Shown here piece by piece: positions 32,301 through 44,300 of a DNA stretch of 64,000 nt. Under the pieces are notes generated by a model. The model saw only the letters and a program-made list of their open reading frames with translations. It did no database searches and was not told the origin of the DNA. Source of the stretch: Agrostemma githago (taxonomy: Eukaryota; Streptophyta; Magnoliopsida; Caryophyllales; Caryophyllaceae). The stretch spans positions 66,510,606 through 66,574,605 of the forward strand of contig OY288243.1 of assembly GCA_958450325.1 (NCBI GenBank), in the 5' to 3' direction. Each line of letters opens with the position of its first letter. Position 1 is the first letter of the stretch. The position numbers and the translations under genes are program-made.

Positions 32301-35300
32301 ATTTTATTTTAATGTTTCAATATCTCTCACTTTTTTTCTTAAAAAACTTTTTTTTTTTCAATCTTATTTTAATGTTTCAATATCTGTCGGTTTTTTTTTT
32401 CCTAAAACAAATATGTAGACAATATATAAATTGCTTACCCAAAATATCAACCATCACACCACTATCACTTCATGATTACAATATATGTTAGTAAAGTATT
32501 TATGAGATGAAATTTATGGAACGAAAATTCAAAACTAAGTTGATTTTTTTCAATCTATAACGTCGTATAAATTAAAGGTTATACTAATATTAAGAAAAAA
32601 TAGGTCAAAATTTAAATAATCGAGGCGAAAAAATTTGTGTTCTCCCTACATCGAAATCCTGCATCCGCGCCTGAAAAATAATGATGAATCAGTAATACGT
32701 AAAGTAATGATGAAGAATCAATTAAAAGATACAGTAAAGATTATTTTATTTAAAATATTCTTAATTAAATAATTTATAATATAATAAATGATAAAATTAC
32801 ATCTATGTCCTTTTTGAATTTTACCCAAAATCAAAATAAAGATTCTCAAGATTTTATTTTTTTCATTATTTTATTCCGGTGACGCCGAGATTCGGCGCCA
32901 CCGGGTGGCGCCCTATCACTATTGTTCCGGTCACGGAAACAATTTACCCGGTCTTGGATCCGGGCTGTATGATTGAATCACTGGTGAACAATGGATCGAT
33001 TGACTTCCTTGAACCTCTCCTTCGTCTCACTCCCAGGGTCGGACCTTCCCGGCGGAGTTGGCCTGCTCCCTGCACAATGAACGCACAGGGCCCCGGAGGT
33101 TGTCCGAAGGAACCCTCTCCGATGCCTAAGTCAGCCCGTGAAATGCCTTGAGAGACCTAGTTCGTGAGGAGCTAGGTGGCGTTTTTTAGGAGTAAGAGTC
33201 TAGAGAGAGAAAATTCAACCCCTTTCTTGTGGAAGAAGGTTGAGTATTTATACCTTCCCATAAGAAAGAGAAGTGGGAGAAGAATGGGTGGATGAGGAAG
33301 TGACAAGTGGAGGCTTCCCATCCACCCATTCCTAATTACCTTAGGCGAAATGACGGGAGGGCCCCTGGGGGTTCTGACCCCGTCAACCGGGGGGTTCTGA
33401 CCCCGTCAACCGGGGGGTTCCCCAGGGCAGGCTGACTTCGTTTAGTGGCCGTTAGGTTCCAGCAGGCTGCGTCAGCCTGTGGTTCCAGCGGCCGACTATC
33501 ATCCTTGGCGTTTTACGCCTGTCGTGACTTCTTGCCAGGGACTGGCTTTTCGAACCTGGTGGGCGTGCTCCTGGGGCCTGCCTGGCAGGCGACTGGTGTC
33601 AGGCAGCCGACCCCAATCAATTGGCCCTCGTCAGTAGAGGGAAAGTAAGGCTTTCCTTCTGCTGGCGACCCTTGCTTGGTGGGAGGTTGACTTCCATGTC
33701 TGTCGCAGCATTTAATGTTTCGCGCCTTCCCGAGGAACTTAGCGCTGCTCACGTCAGGTATGCAAAGAGGTGAGAGTGCTTTTGTAATGATTGCACTTCT
33801 CTTCTAGGTGGATTTTGGGGAACCGTGAATAGTTCCCGATTGGTGGCTCTTCTTCCAGGGTGGTTGGAGCGTTCATTAATGCTGCGCTTTCTCTTGTATA
33901 AAAACCTCAGTTTTCTTTATCATTTCTGTTTCAACCCATCTTCAATCCTTCCACTTTCTTTGTTTTAAACATGGCTTGGATAAAAAAAAGCGTAACTCGC
34001 CGTGGAGTCAGATATGTTACTTTCATCTTTAGAGGGTTTTGGAGGCTCCGATATGCTCGTGCCGCTTATCTAGCTGTCCGCCGTAGTCGCCGCTCACGGC
34101 TTCATTCCCGCCGGATGGGTCAGAAGGCTTCTGTTAGGATGGGCAAGCGCCTCAAGAGGTCCTCACCTCCTGCTGCGCCTAGGTTTAGGCGCTGCCCCCA
34201 GGGAGGGGGCTGTTTTGACAGGGGATGCCACGAGTGCTTTCCGTGGCTGCACCCCGAGCAATTTTACCCCAACCTTTCTGACACTGATTCCTCCTTGGCG
34301 TCAGGTCCCTCTTCGCCTGTGAAGAAGACAGGCTGTCGCACCTGCGACGAATCCCAGGCCGTTCCCTTTGGCAGGGAGTGGGAGGACAGCAGCCATGACT
34401 CTGATGACAGTGAGGGTCTTGGTTGCCTGAGCGACAAGGATGAAGACGGAGCTTCTGATGACCCTTTCCAGGGCTCCCCAGACTGGGATTGGGGCTCGGC
34501 TCTCGGGAGTCCAGGCAGCCCTGGGGATTATTCCCCAGATTTGGACGACGACTAGGCCTGCGTAGCAGGGTGTTTGGTTTCTGTCAGGCCGGAATTTTTG
34601 GGCCTTATGTATTTTTTTTTTCGTATCTGTCTCAAGATGTAACTTTCCTTTGTAAGACTTAATGAAATGAAATTCAGGCGACGCGTTTGTGCACTGTACT
34701 CCCTTCTTTTTTTTTTTTTTTTTTTTTTTTGGGAATGACGTCGTCGGTTGCTCTTTCTCTGACACTTTGTCTTTCGAGGCCCTTCTTGGGAAAGGTGAAC
34801 AGCAGGTGTTCAGTATGCGACACGTGGACGTCTATTGAGGGTTTTGTCGGGGGGCTGCCTTTTGAACTTCTTGGGCTTTATATAAACCCTTCTCTCCCTT
34901 CATTCTCTTCTTTTACTCTTCTTGATACTTCACACCCCTTAATACTTCTTGAATCTTCTTCATTCGCCGAGCATTTTTCGAGGAGCAAGGAACACCTCTT
35001 GTCACTGTCTCCGGCAACTTTATCGGCGTCCTTAGGTTAGAATTTTGAATCTCTCACTTCTTTTTTTCCTTCCATAGCCAATATGTCGCGAGTCCGTCCC
35101 CTTTCCTTTAATTCTTTGCTCGGGGGAACTAGCGGCGGCGACGGTAGCCGACGTGACATTGCTTCTTCCTCCGGGGTCGGCCCCAGGGAGGAAGACGATT
35201 ATCATAGAGGGGAGGGTGCTGAGTCACCCGAGCCAGCTCCCTTTGATGTGATTGACTCTGATGATGAGGCCCTGGAGGTGGATCCTTCCAGGGTCGCCGG

Positions 35301-38300
35301 CCCCCTCATCCGCAGGGAGAGGGGGAGGACCTACTTTTTGGACAAGGAAAAGTATGTGGTTCCCCTAAAGACCTATCCTGAGGCTAAGAATAGGGACCTG
35401 ATCTTGGAGAGTAACGCTGCTAAGGCCATTGAACAATTTTATAATTTCGGGGAAGGGTACACTGTTGTAGTCCCTGGGGAAAAGGACACAGTGTGCTGTC
35501 CCCCAGAAGGATGTGTGGCCGTCTACCATAAGGCCCTGGAATTTGGCTTGCGATTCCCGCTGCATCCCTTCCTGGAGGAAACCTTCAGGAGAATGAACGT
35601 TGCTATCGCCCAGCTGACTGCAACGGCCATTAGATCCTTAATAGCTTACACTTGGACCTGCCTTTTCCATGGCGAGGGGCCTTATATTGACGCCCTTCGT
35701 TTCATGGTCGGTCTTCAAATGGTGTCCTCATCTGGGGGGGGATGGCTCCCCTGGTTACTGGTCTCTGCTGAGGCAGAAAAAGTACGCCTTGGTCTGGCCG
35801 GCTATGAGCAGCCTTAAAGATTGGAAAAATAACTTTATATATGTCCATAGCGCGTCAGGGTGGAAAATTCCTAGACATTTTAGGAACCATGTCCATACCC
35901 GCATGGAGACGCGCGAGGAGTATCACCCTCGTGTTGGGGGGAAGGCTCTGGAAGTCAGGCTGAGCGAGAAGGAGGAGATTTTGGTAAAAAAGTTTGAGAT
36001 TGTGGTGGATAAACACGGGAACTTTGGCCCTGCTTTCTGGCTCCCCCATGCGGAGCTCATCACGACAGACGAGTATTTGCTTCCCCTGGGCCTGATTCCT
36101 GGCCTTGAAGGTAGTTCTAGGGATTTTTTGTTGTCACGATTTTCCAGGGACTTTATTTCTCCCTGCTTTTTAGATGACCGCCTTTCCCTTTCTGCAGATT
36201 CCTACACTTGGCGTTGGACCAAGAAGCAGGTCAGAAGGTTGGGCCTGAGCGAGGAATTGGACATTCTTTCAAAACGTCCTTCCCTTCCTGCAAATTTTCG
36301 GAAAGGAAGCAAAGCCCTCATGAAGCTTGTGAAAGACTTTGCCGCTGGTCAAAGATTACCTCTCCCACCCCGGCTGCCTTCGTCGAAGCCGGCGACTCCT
36401 ACCCCCAGCATTCATGAGGGGGAGGCGGAGGTTACTTCAGGAGCTACTCCTTCCCCCAGTCAGAAACAGGGTGTCTCTCCGGCTGGCCCTCGGATTTCAC
36501 AGGGACGCAGCCTGGAGATTCTGAGGGGACTGGGGAGAGTGTTCCCTTGGAATCAAGGAGGAAAAGAGGGAGGGAGGTTCCTAGTGCTGACGTGGTGGAC
36601 CTGGAGGCGGATGTCACCACCCCTGAGGCAAAGCGCCCTGCACGTGAGCCTTCAAGCACCCCCTTCCCAGAGGAAAATACAGAGTTCCACTACACGGCTG
36701 GTGACAGTGTGGATGTGTCGGGCTTACTTTCTGATTCCGGAGCCGTCTTGGCTGACCGCCTCACAAAAATGGTGACCTCAACTTCCCATCAAGTGCTCCA
36801 ATATATCCAGCGTACCACCAAGGTTATGCTGGCATCTGCGGAACTGGCGGCTCTCAGCCGTCTGAGTGATGAGGAGCTAACAGTTACTCCTGGGGCTCCT
36901 CCCCCCGACCGCCTGGCCATGATAGAAAGGGATGTCTCCTTGATAAGCTCCTTGAAAGATAAAATGACAAGGCAAGAGGGAGAGTTAGAGGAGGCCAAGA
37001 AGCAGGCTGATCAATGGAGGCTGCAGGGGGAAATGGCTGTGAAGGAGGTTGCCAAGTTAGAGGCTGATCTGAAGGAGAGCCGGCAGTCGTTGGACCGAAC
37101 CAATCTATCTTTGGCCGAGACGGGGCATTTAAAGGGGAGAGTGGCTGACTTGGAGGAGCAGCTGTCAAAGGCCAAGTCAACTTTTGAGCAGGCCAAGGGG
37201 GAATGGACGAAGGAGAAGGAGACCCTGGCTGAGGAGACTGAGGCTGCAGTGGATGCCAGCTTCGTGAGCGGTGCCAACTCCTCTCTGGAATTGGTAATGG
37301 AGGTGATAGGGGAGATGTTCCCTACCTTTGATGAGGACGCCTTCCGGAGCCTCTATACCGCTAAGAATGAAGCTCGGGCGACTAGGCAGCCTGAGGCAGA
37401 TGCCGACGCTCACCAGGATGCTACGTGACGCCTCTTCTCTTTTCTTATAAAAGCTTTTTCCGTGTTTGAGCCAGTACTTATGGCCATTTTGTAATATTTG
37501 CTACTTGGTTTTTTCTTCAACTTTGTAAAGACCTTTCCACCCTTCATGGGTTTTGTTTGTGGAATATTTCTCTTTGTTTTTTATGGCAAACTGTTTTAAA
37601 ATTCAAGGATCCTTTTCTCGTTTGTTTGATCGCGCCTGTCACAGCTTGTCCCTGGCTTTTGTCCAAAGTCCAGGGGGCCTGCCCCCTGCCTGCCCGGAGG
37701 TAAGCAGGGTGGCTTTTGCGTTTTTTATACAAGGTTGGGGGGCCTGCCCCCAGTCCTTGTTAGTCTGGCTTGTCCCTGGCTTTTGTTCAAAGTCCAGAGG
37801 GCCTGCCCCCTGCCTGCCCAAAGGTAAGCAGGGTGGCTTTTGCGTTTTTTATACAAGGTTGGGGGGCCTGCCCCCAGTCCTTGTTAATTTGGCCTGTCCC
37901 TGGCTTTTGTTCAAAGTCCAGGGGGCTTGCCCCCTGCCTGCCCAGAGGTAAGCAGGGTGGCTTTTGCGTTTTTTATACAAGGTTGGGGGGCCTGCCCCCA
38001 GTCCTTGTTAGTCTGGTCTGTCCCTGGCTTCTGTTCAAAGTCCAGGGGGCCTGCCCCCTGCCTGCCCAGAGGTAAGCAGGGTGGCTTTTGCGTTTTTTAT
38101 ACAAGGTTGGGGGGCCTGCCCCAGTCCTTGTTAGTCTGGCCTCTCCCTGGCTTTTTGTTCAAAGTCCAGGGGGCCTGCCCCCTGCCTGCCCAGAGGTAAG
38201 CAGGGTGGCGCTCGGTTTTTTGCTGGGGGGGTCTTTTTTCCTGACTTTGGCAACAGGGGGGCCTCCCCCTATTGCCCCCTGCTCGTTTGTGTGTGAAGAA

Positions 38301-41300
38301 CGCGAGTGTGAACAGGCAACGAGTATAAATCTGAATATTCTTCATTTCTTTATAAAACTGTGACATTTTCGGATGGTCGGAGCCGTCGACATTCTTTTGA
38401 CCGTCCTCCGCCAATTGTTTTTAGCAAAAATAAAAATTATCTCTGGATTTTGCTCAAACGTAGTATTTTTTCAAGGTGTCCGCATTCCAGTGAGCATGCA
38501 GCTCTTGCCCTTCAAGGTTGGCGATTTTGTATGTGCCTGGTCCCAGGACTCGAGTTACTTGGTATGGACCCTCCCAGTTCGCACTCAGCTTTCCATGTTC
38601 TCTTGACTTTCCAACCGCCTGCGTCTTTCTCAGAACTAGCTCACCCATCTGAAAGTTTCTCTGTCGGACTTTGGTGTTGAAGGCTTTCCTCATTCGTTGC
38701 TGGTAGGCAACGATGTTGGTGCTAGCTTCCTCCCTTAACTCACTTACCAGGTCCAAGGCTTCAACCATTGCAGCTTCGTTTTCAGCTCGGTCGTATTGCA
38801 GGGAGCGCAGAGAAGGGATCCTTGCCTCAATTGGTAATAAAGCCTCTGCTCCATATACCAGGCCAAACGGGATCTGGCCTGTAGACTCTTTTCTGGTAGT
38901 TCGGATCGACCAGAGTATGCTGGGAAGTTCGTCAGCCCACCTACCCTTGCAGTCATCCACCATTTTCTTCAGGCCGTTCAAGATTTGTTTGTTGGCTGCT
39001 TCCGCCTGTCCGTTGGTTTGAGGATGACAGACGGCTGAGTAGGCGACTGTGATGTTGTGGCTTTCCAGCCAGATTCTTAGCGGATCATTATCAAATTGTC
39101 TGCCATGGTCAAATACCAACATTTTCGGCAGACCGAACCGGGTGATAATATTTCGCCAGACCACTTTCCTGACCGCCGGCTCAGTAATATTGGGTACTGC
39201 TTCGGCTTCCACCCATTTGGTGAAGTAGTCTATGGCGACAATCAAGAATTTCCTGCCCCCTGTGGCCACCGTGAAGGGTCCTAGAATGTCCATCCCCCAT
39301 TGAGCGAAGGGGATGGGGGACAGGATTGGCCTGAGTTCTTGGGCCGGAGCGTGGATCGATGGGGCGAAAAGTTGGCATTTTCTGCACTTCTGAGTCAGGC
39401 TCTTGGCATCTGCCAGCATAGTAGGCCAGTAGTAGCCTGCTCTTAGGGCCTTGTGGGCCAGTGATCTCCCACCAATGTGATGTCCACAAATCCCTGAGTG
39501 GATATCTTCCAACACTTCAGCAGCCTGATCTGCCCGCAGGCATTTGAGGAGGGGATAAGTAAAGGACTTCTTACAAAGTTCCCCCTCGATGAGTATGAAC
39601 CAGGCTGCTTTAGCCTGTACCTTCCTTTTTTGTGCTGCGTCTGTTGGTAGGACACCGTGTCTCTTGAATTGGATGAAGGGAGTCATCCAGCTTTCCGGAC
39701 CTTCTTCCATGGTGCTAATCGCCTGACAGGGGCTGGTCGATTTTTCATGCAGAACATCAACCCACACTGACCTCCGTATGTCCTGTAGACTGGAACTTGC
39801 CAGTTTTGACAGGGCATCTGCTCGACTATTCTGGAAGCGGGGGATTTGCTTGATCTCATACGATTTTAGGCCTGATAACTCTTCTTTCACCATTTCCAGG
39901 TATGTGGCCATTGCTTGGTCCCTTGCTTCATATTCACCATTGATCTGGTTGGCGATGAGCTGGGAGTCTGTCGCCAGGACAATCCGCTCTGCCCCTGCGG
40001 CTTTAGCTAGCCTGACGCCTGCGAGTACTGCTTCGTACTCTGCTTCGTTGTTTGATGCTGGGAAGACAAACCTGAGGGCATGCTCAAAGTCAGCCCCCCC
40101 TGGGCTGGTCAGCACGACGCCTGCGCCTGCGCCATTGGCAGTCGAGGATCCATCAGTATGCACGACCCATTCCTCAGCAGGGGTCTCTTCTTCCCCTGAA
40201 TGGGAGCACTCAGCCAGGAAGTCTGCTAAGGCTTGGGCCTTGATGGCTGTTCTCGGCTGGTAAGATATACCTAGCCCACTCAGCTCAATCGCCCACTTCA
40301 GTAGTCTCCCTGATTTTTCAAATTTTTCCAACACCTTCTCCAGTGGTTGGTCGGTGAGGACTACGACTGGATGCGCGTCAAAGTAAGGCCTGAGCTTCCT
40401 GGCGGCAATTATGACCGCGTAGGCGGCTTTTTCAACCATCGGGTAATTTTTCTCGGCTGCCCCCAGCGCATGACTTACGAAGTATATAGGTTGCTGGGTG
40501 CCTGCCTCTTCTCGTAAGATGACCGCGCTGACAGTTATATTGGTCACTGCAATGTAGAGGAAAAGTTTTTCCCCTGCTACTGGTCTTGCCAGGGTGGGGA
40601 GCCTCTTAAGATGGTCCTTCAATTGCTCAAAGGCCTCTTTCTGCTCGTTTTCCCACTTGAACTGTTTGTTTCCTTTTAGTATCTTGAAAAAAGGAGTGGC
40701 CTTGTCTGCTGATCGGGCGACGAACCGTGCTAAGGCGGCCATGCGGCCCGTCAGGCGCTGGATGTCTCTAATGGTCTTGGGCTCAGGAAGGTCTAGAACT
40801 GCCTGAATTTTTTCAGGGTTGACGTCTATCCCCCGAGAGCTGACCAAGAACCCCAGGAATTTGCCGGAGCGGACTCCAAATGTACACTTCTTTGGATTGA
40901 GTTTCATTTTGTAGGCGCGCAGGGAGCAGAAGGTCTCCTGCAAGTCTATCAGGTGCTCTCTGTCTTCTTTGCTTTTTACGATGGCGTCATCAACGTAAGC
41001 CTCGATGTTTCTGCCTTTTTGTTTTTCAAACACTTTATCAACTAACCGCTGGTATGTAGCCCCTGCATTTTTAAGCCCGAATGGCATCATCTTGTACATG
41101 TAGGTGCCTGAACTGGTGATGAACGCGTACTTCACCCTGTCCGGCTGCCACAAGTATACTTGATGATACCCTGAAAAGGCATCTAGGAAGCTCAGCATGG
41201 AATAACCACTGGTAGCGTCTACCAGTTGGTCGATTCTGGGGAGCGGATAGCAGTCTTTCGGGCAGGCTTTGTTGAGGTTCGTAAAGTCCACGCACATTCT

Positions 41301-44300
41301 CCATGCGCCTGACGATTTTTTAACCATGACCACGTTCGCCAGCCATTCTGGATAGTCACAGACCTCAATAAAATCTGCTTTCAAGAGTTTGTCAATTTCT
41401 TCCTTGATTGCAGCGTCTTTTTCCGCGGACATATTTCGCTTTTTCTGCTTTACAGGGCGAGCGTCCATGCTTACGTTCAGCTTGTGAACGATGCATGATG
41501 GATCAACGCCGGGTATCTCGTCTGCCGAGTAGGCGAATACGTCTTTGTTTTCTTTCAGCAACTTGACCAGTTCAGCCTGGTAGGACTCCTCCAGGTCAGC
41601 TCCTATTAGGACCTGCCTCCCTGGTTTCAAGTCTACTAGCATGCTTTCGCCCCTGGCTCCAGGTGGTCGGACGCCGGGTGCTCGGCTGGTATTTCGCCTT
41701 CCCTGCTGGGGGAACTGTCAGCTTTTCTTTTTCCTTTTCTTTCTTTTTCGTGTTCTTGCAGGGCCACGGAGTAGCATTGTCTGGCTGACTCTTGGTTCCC
41801 GCGCACTTTTCCTTCTAGTCCGAAATCGGTGACATACGCTATGGTGAGGGCCCTGATGGAGATGGCTGCCTCGATTTCGTCCAGGGTGGCTCTGCCAATT
41901 AGGGCGTTGTAGGCAGATCTTGCATCTACAACAACAAAGGTTGCTCTGACGTTCCTGGCAGTAGAGCCTTCCCCAAAGGTTACAGGTTGCTCTATGACTT
42001 CCATGGGCAGCACGCCTGCTCCACTGAATCCGTATAACGATCCGGGGGCAGGTCGTAGGTGCCTTTTTTCCAGGCCCATCTTCTCGAAGGCATCTTTGTA
42101 CAGTAGGTTTGTGTATGCGCCAGTGTCTACCATACACCTCCGCACAATGTGGTTGCTGATCTCGAGGGACAGCACCAAAGGATCACTGTGCGGGTATACT
42201 ACGCGCCCTGCATCATCAGGGGTGATGCTTAAGGTTACTCCCCTTGGACTCCCTGCTTTTTCCGCATAGCAGATCTGGTTCCTTAGTTCACGTATTTGTC
42301 TTTTTTGGCCTCTTCGACTGAGCTGGCCCTCAGTGCCCCCTGAAATTACATGGATCACCATGCGGTTCTGCACTGACCCTTCGGGTTTTTCAGATACTTC
42401 TTTCTGAGACTTATTCTTGGCTGCGTAGTTGGCTAACCATCCGTTCCTGATTAACTTCTCGATTTCGTCCTTCAGGTGACGGCATTCCTCGGTGGTATGG
42501 CCTATGCAGTCGTGGAAAGTGCAGAATTTTTTGAGGTATCCTTTCGGGCTGCGAGGCTTGTTCGGGCGATTCCACTTAGTGTTTCTTTTTCCAGTTCGAA
42601 GATCTCCGCCCTGGATTTGTTCAGGGCAGTGTAACTGTCAAACCTGGGCTGGTAGACAGTGCGCTCCTTCTTGGGAGTGTCTCCCTCTTCTCTTTGTTTG
42701 CCTGGCTCACCTCTGCCCCGTCCACCCTGCGGTCCCCCTTGAGGCCTTGTTTGGCCTGCAGGGGTATCCGTCAGGCCGTGGAACTCCTCCTGCAGAATGA
42801 ACCCTTCCGCAATTTTCCTGGCCATGGCCAAGGTTTCTGGCTGGGCCCTGATCATCTGGTTTTTCATTTCCCCTGGAAGTAGGGAGATTGTCAGGGCGTA
42901 GGCGGCAGTGGAATCATCGATCTCCCTGACCTGCTGGTAGGATAGATCAAACCTTCTCAGGTATTCCCTCACACTTTCACCCTTTTTCTGCTTCAGGGTC
43001 ATGAGATCGAAACGAGTGAGGCGTCTTCTCTTATTCCCGGCATACTGTTCGAGGAAGATCTCAGCCAACTCTATGAAGAATCTGACTGACCCCTGGCGGA
43101 GGTCCCTGAACCATCCTTGTGCGAGCCCTACCAGGGTGGTTGGGAAAACTTTGCACCAGATGGCATCATCTACGTCATACATGCCCATGTGGCTCTCAAA
43201 TGCTGCCAGGTGGTCTTCAGGGTCTGTTGTCCCATCAAATTTAATGGTAGGCATTTTAATTTTTGGAATGGGGTACTCTTGTACCTCAGGATGAAGTGGG
43301 GTTTTTGTGGGCCTGCCCACCAATCGTGACCTGCTTTCCCCAGACTGGTTACCATGAGTATCCCATTGTTTATGGGCTGGTTTCCTCGTGCTGGGGGAGC
43401 GGTGCCTTGGGGGCGGCCTGCTCGCCGCTTCATCTTCTGTCTCAGGAGAGACTTGTCTGGGTCTCTTCCTCTGAGAGTGACAGAAGCTCTCGCCCTGGCG
43501 ATACTTAGATTCGAGCGGTTGCCCCCGATTGAGCCTTGATTGCAGGCTTTGAGATAAACCGGGGGCTGACTGCTCTCTGGCTGCCGGTGTTAGCCTGGAG
43601 AAACCCCCCCTGGTTTTTCTCCCAAGCGTTTTGACATGGGCTCCCTAGGCCTCATTCGCTCCTGTAATCCTCGGGATAAGCCTCCCTGTCCTCCAGACGC
43701 TGATTCTGTTGTGTGAATGGAGAACGTCTGCTGGACGGGTGGCTCTGGATTGCCGGTAGTAATGCGCCTTTGCACATGCGCATATGCTTGAGCCGTCCTT
43801 CTCGCTTTCCTCTGAGCATTTCTGGCGGCGGTCCGTCTCGTGCCCCCGGCCTCATCCCTGCTGATTGGGGATGGTTGCCTGGGAGCCGATGCGACCCTGC
43901 CTACCAAGTCTTCAGGAGTTCACTCCTGGTTCAGCATCGCAGAGAAGAACGCGGCTGTCTGCGCCATCTGAGCTGGGGTCAGATTAAGAGCGTGTCCTGG
44001 GTGTGTCCCCAACTCAGGTGTCACAGCAGTGTTAGATCCGCCGAGGAGACTGGTTCCCCCTACCCCCAGGATCGTGGCAGGAGGGACCCTCTCCGACTGC
44101 GGCATACCATACAGGGGGGCCACCGGTGGGACCGTCGGACCCGTTCCTGCACTGGCATCAATGATTTCTGGCATGATTGTTTTAGTTTTGTGATTATGAG
44201 TGGTTGATTTTAGTGGGTAACTCGTGAGCACAACCGTAAGTTCCCCACAGACGGCGCCAAATTGTTCCGGTCACGGAAACAATTTACCCGGTCTTGGATC

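Larger units (their letters stand above)
31809..32922. mobile_element. Mutator-like non-autonomous element with palindromic TIRs, split by the Retand-like element
   Basis: The left end at 31809 reads GAATAATGAGAT followed by GGCGCCACCCGGTGGCGCC and GAATTTG. The right end (32881-32922 plus 44941-44942) is its inverted counterpart: GGATAGTGATAGG, the same 19-bp palindromic block, then GAATCTCGGCG. The flanks are nine T residues on each side (31800-31808 and 44943-44951), matching the 9-bp TSD of Mutator-like elements. Total size without the inserted retrotransposon is about 1.1 kb. No transposase; the interior is AT-rich with tandem repeats. Confidence 0.6.

Noticed and set aside
37553..38414. 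Chain of repetitive ORFs (GWGACPQSLLVW repeats) on both strands
   Set aside because: They are translations of the 124-bp tandem repeat, with no domain and no conserved start.
39778..40263. 161-residue plus-strand ORF inside pol, and others at 40594 and 42492
   Set aside because: Shadows of the intact minus-strand pol and gag.
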